Shown piece after piece: positions 62,326 through 64,000 of a stretch of 64,000 nucleotides of DNA. The notes under the pieces were generated by a model. It was not told the origin of the DNA, did not search any database, and saw only the letters and a list, made by a program, of their open reading frames with translations. The stretch's first letter is position 1. Every line of letters begins with the position of its first letter. The position numbers and the translations under genes were made by a program. Source of the stretch: Lachnospiraceae bacterium (GTDB lineage Bacteria > Bacillota > Clostridia > Lachnospirales > Lachnospiraceae); assembly GCA_011959105.1 (NCBI GenBank), contig BLLU01000264.1:1-64000 (forward strand), read 5' to 3'.

Positions 62326-64000
62326 ACAGACAAAATATAATAGATAACTTGGAAAAGTTGATAAATGAAGAGACTGAGGAGCCTTGCTGCATAGAGGAGG
62401 AGGGCGATCAGGATGTGGTTGACGCTTTTATGAGAAATACGGTGCTGCGTCTAGTTAATACATACAGGCAGTACCGAAGTGGAGAATGCGCAGAATCTGA
62501 CTATATGGCGTCTCTTCGAAATTTCATGCTTGTGTTCCAAACGCCTTTACGGATTGAAAAAGCGGATATTTCGGAGAATAATTCTTTTGGGATTTATAAG
62601 TTGGACGATGGATTTAGGTATTACGCGGCATATGATGTCCCTAAATTTATTAAACACAGGTCTTTTGTGGAAAGTGCGTTTATTAACAGCAATACACATA
62701 CAGCGGATACCGATTTGAAGTATCTGTTAAATACAAATGAATACATACGGCGTTTAACTGGTTTTGAATCCTTTAAATCCATTGAGCAAAAGCTTTGTGT
62801 ATATGGGGCTATTAATGCTCCTGCCGGATATACCTTGCTAATCTCCATGCCTACAGGGGGCGGGAAGAGTCTGGTAACGCAGGCTGTGGGATATGAGACA
62901 AAAGGCCTCTCCATTGTGGTAGTGCCCACGGTTTCGCTTGCGATTGATCAGGAAAGAGCAGTCAGGAAAAATGTAAAGAATATAGCGGAGGGCGAAATAT
63001 TTTGCTATTACAGCGGAATCAGCAATTCCGATAAAATCCTGGAGGCAATTGAAAAGAGGACGCTTCGGCTGCTGTTTATTTCGCCGGAGGCATTGCTGAA
63101 GAATGAACAGTTTAAGCAGTCAATTCGGCAGGCTAACCGTGACAGATACATAAAGAATTTAATCATTGATGAGGCTCATATTGCAGTTGCATGGGGTGAC
63201 TATTTCCGGGTGGATTACCAGTGCCTTGGCCCCTGGAGAAATGAACTGCTGAAAGTCAACCCGGATATAAGAACATTTATGCTGTCTGCAACCTTTCGGG
63301 ACGATACAGTTATGGTATTGAAAAAAATATTTGCGGATGCCTGTAAATGGATAGAATTGAGGTGTGACTCCTTGCGCAAAGAACCCCGCTTTATTTTGGA
63401 AGTGGCGAGGGACTATTATGATAAACGCGATAAGGTGCTTGAACTGGTAAATAAACTTCCGCGGCCGATGATCCTCTACGTGGACGCCCCTTATGCCGCA
63501 GGGCAGTGGAAAGAATTTTTGGAGAGGAATGGGTATGAAAATATAAAAACTTATACCGGGGAGACAGCATCTGGGGAACGCAGGGTACTGATTGACCAGT
63601 GGGCAGAAAATCAGTTTGAACTGATGATTGCCACATCGGCGTTTGGAGTGGGTGTCGATAAGCCGGATGTCAGAACGGTGATTCATTTGTATGTTCCTCC
63701 AAGCCCTGATGCATATTACCAGGAGTTGGGGCGGGGAGGAAGAGATGGGTTGCCATGCCTAAGTGTGATGTGCATTGAGAAAGGGGATATTATCAATAAT
63801 AAAAGTGCTAAAGTGCTGACTACTGAAAAACTGTGGGGGCGGTGGTGGAGTATGTACAGAGACACTGCAAATCAATGGCAAAATGGATTGATTGCGGTTT
63901 TGACTTCTACAAAGCCTAACTATAACAGATCCCACTTTTTTGAGTCAGGCAATAGCGCGGATGAGAAATGGAATATATATGTACTGTTGCTGCTTAACAG
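62322..64000 (+). CDS. RecQ-like DEAH helicase (DpdF-like), partial at right edge
   Basis: The gene starts at ATG 62322 (ATGA overlap with the SNF2 gene) and is open to the window end, 559 codons visible. An acidic 150-residue N-terminal region is followed by MPTGGGKS (K182), DEAH (283-286), LSATF and a second RecA domain. That domain carries ATSAFGVGVDKPDVR and motif VI YYQELGRGGRDG. This is the RecQ-type superfamily 2 layout; the combination with an upstream SNF2 gene recalls DpdE-DpdF. The remainder, and whether more system genes follow, lies beyond the window. Confidence 0.82.
   Translation, partial: MNRQNIIDNLEKLINEETEEPCCIEEEGDQDVVDAFMRNTVLRLVNTYRQYRSGECAESDYMASLRNFMLVFQTPLRIEKADISENNSFGIYKLDDGFRYYAAYDVPKFIKHRSFVESAFINSNTHTADTDLKYLLNTNEYIRRLTGFESFKSIEQKLCVYGAINAPAGYTLLISMPTGGGKSLVTQAVGYETKGLSIVVVPTVSLAIDQERAVRKNVKNIAEGEIFCYYSGISNSDKILEAIEKRTLRLLFISPEALLKNEQFKQSIRQANRDRYIKNLIIDEAHIAVAWGDYFRVDYQCLGPWRNELLKVNPDIRTFMLSATFRDDTVMVLKKIFADACKWIELRCDSLRKEPRFILEVARDYYDKRDKVLELVNKLPRPMILYVDAPYAAGQWKEFLERNGYENIKTYTGETASGERRVLIDQWAENQFELMIATSAFGVGVDKPDVRTVIHLYVPPSPDAYYQELGRGGRDGLPCLSVMCIEKGDIINNKSAKVLTTEKLWGRWWSMYRDTANQWQNGLIAVLTSTKPNYNRSHFFESGNSADEKWNIYVLLLLN

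Overview
The window looks like chromosome of a gut-type Lachnospiraceae (Clostridia, Bacillota). The signs are strong GGAGG ribosome sites, frequent GTG/TTG starts, LytTR/GHKL two-component pairs, LplB-type sugar transporters, a Wadjet locus of the DUF5716-JetA kind and remnants of clostridial integrative conjugative elements (ICEs). No rRNA, tRNA or CRISPR array was seen. Base composition changes by eye: about 1-22.6 kb is moderately AT-rich, 22.7-50.2 kb is GC-richer, and 50.3-64 kb is AT-rich again.

1-4.75 kb is a graveyard of a conjugative element. It holds a DUF3847 gene, small accessory ORFs, an IS256-family remnant sitting against a cut cysteine-rich KTR gene, and a frameshifted CHAP/NlpC-type transfer hydrolase. 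An intact BlaI/BlaR1-like regulator-protease pair lies among these pieces. 4.9-22.6 kb is a membrane-stress or peptide-response region. Two paralogous modules (LytTR regulator, GHKL kinase, lipoprotein, ABC-2 permeases, ATPase) are followed by an OmpR-type two-component system and a FtsX-type (BceAB/MacB-like) exporter.

22.7-34.0 kb is an amino-sugar utilisation locus. A cytoplasmic GH20 hexosaminidase and an AraC regulator are divergent from a hydrolase, two sugar ABC permeases, a binding lipoprotein, a NagB-like deaminase, a ceramidase-family hydrolase, a SIS protein and NagA. 34.3-41 kb holds housekeeping or accessory genes: a sigma factor, DUF2461, a 2H phosphoesterase, a flavodoxin-ferredoxin, a HAD phosphatase and a large internally duplicated lipoprotein. 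A kinase-like pseudogene lies among them.

41-64 kb is a defence island. A C-terminally truncated AAA-ATPase and an HNH remnant mark its left edge. A complete Wadjet operon (jetABCD) follows and ends at a strong terminator. After an alpha/beta hydrolase on the minus strand, a promoter with a 225-nt leader precedes six tightly packed genes: GHKL/MORC-like ATPase, methyltransferase-like protein, NERD-UvrD helicase, AddB-like Fe-S protein, SNF2 helicase (DpdE-like) and RecQ-like helicase (DpdF-like, running off the window). I do not recognise this six-gene set as a named defence system, and it is the main candidate for something undescribed. Family assignments come from motifs and recall; no database search was run.
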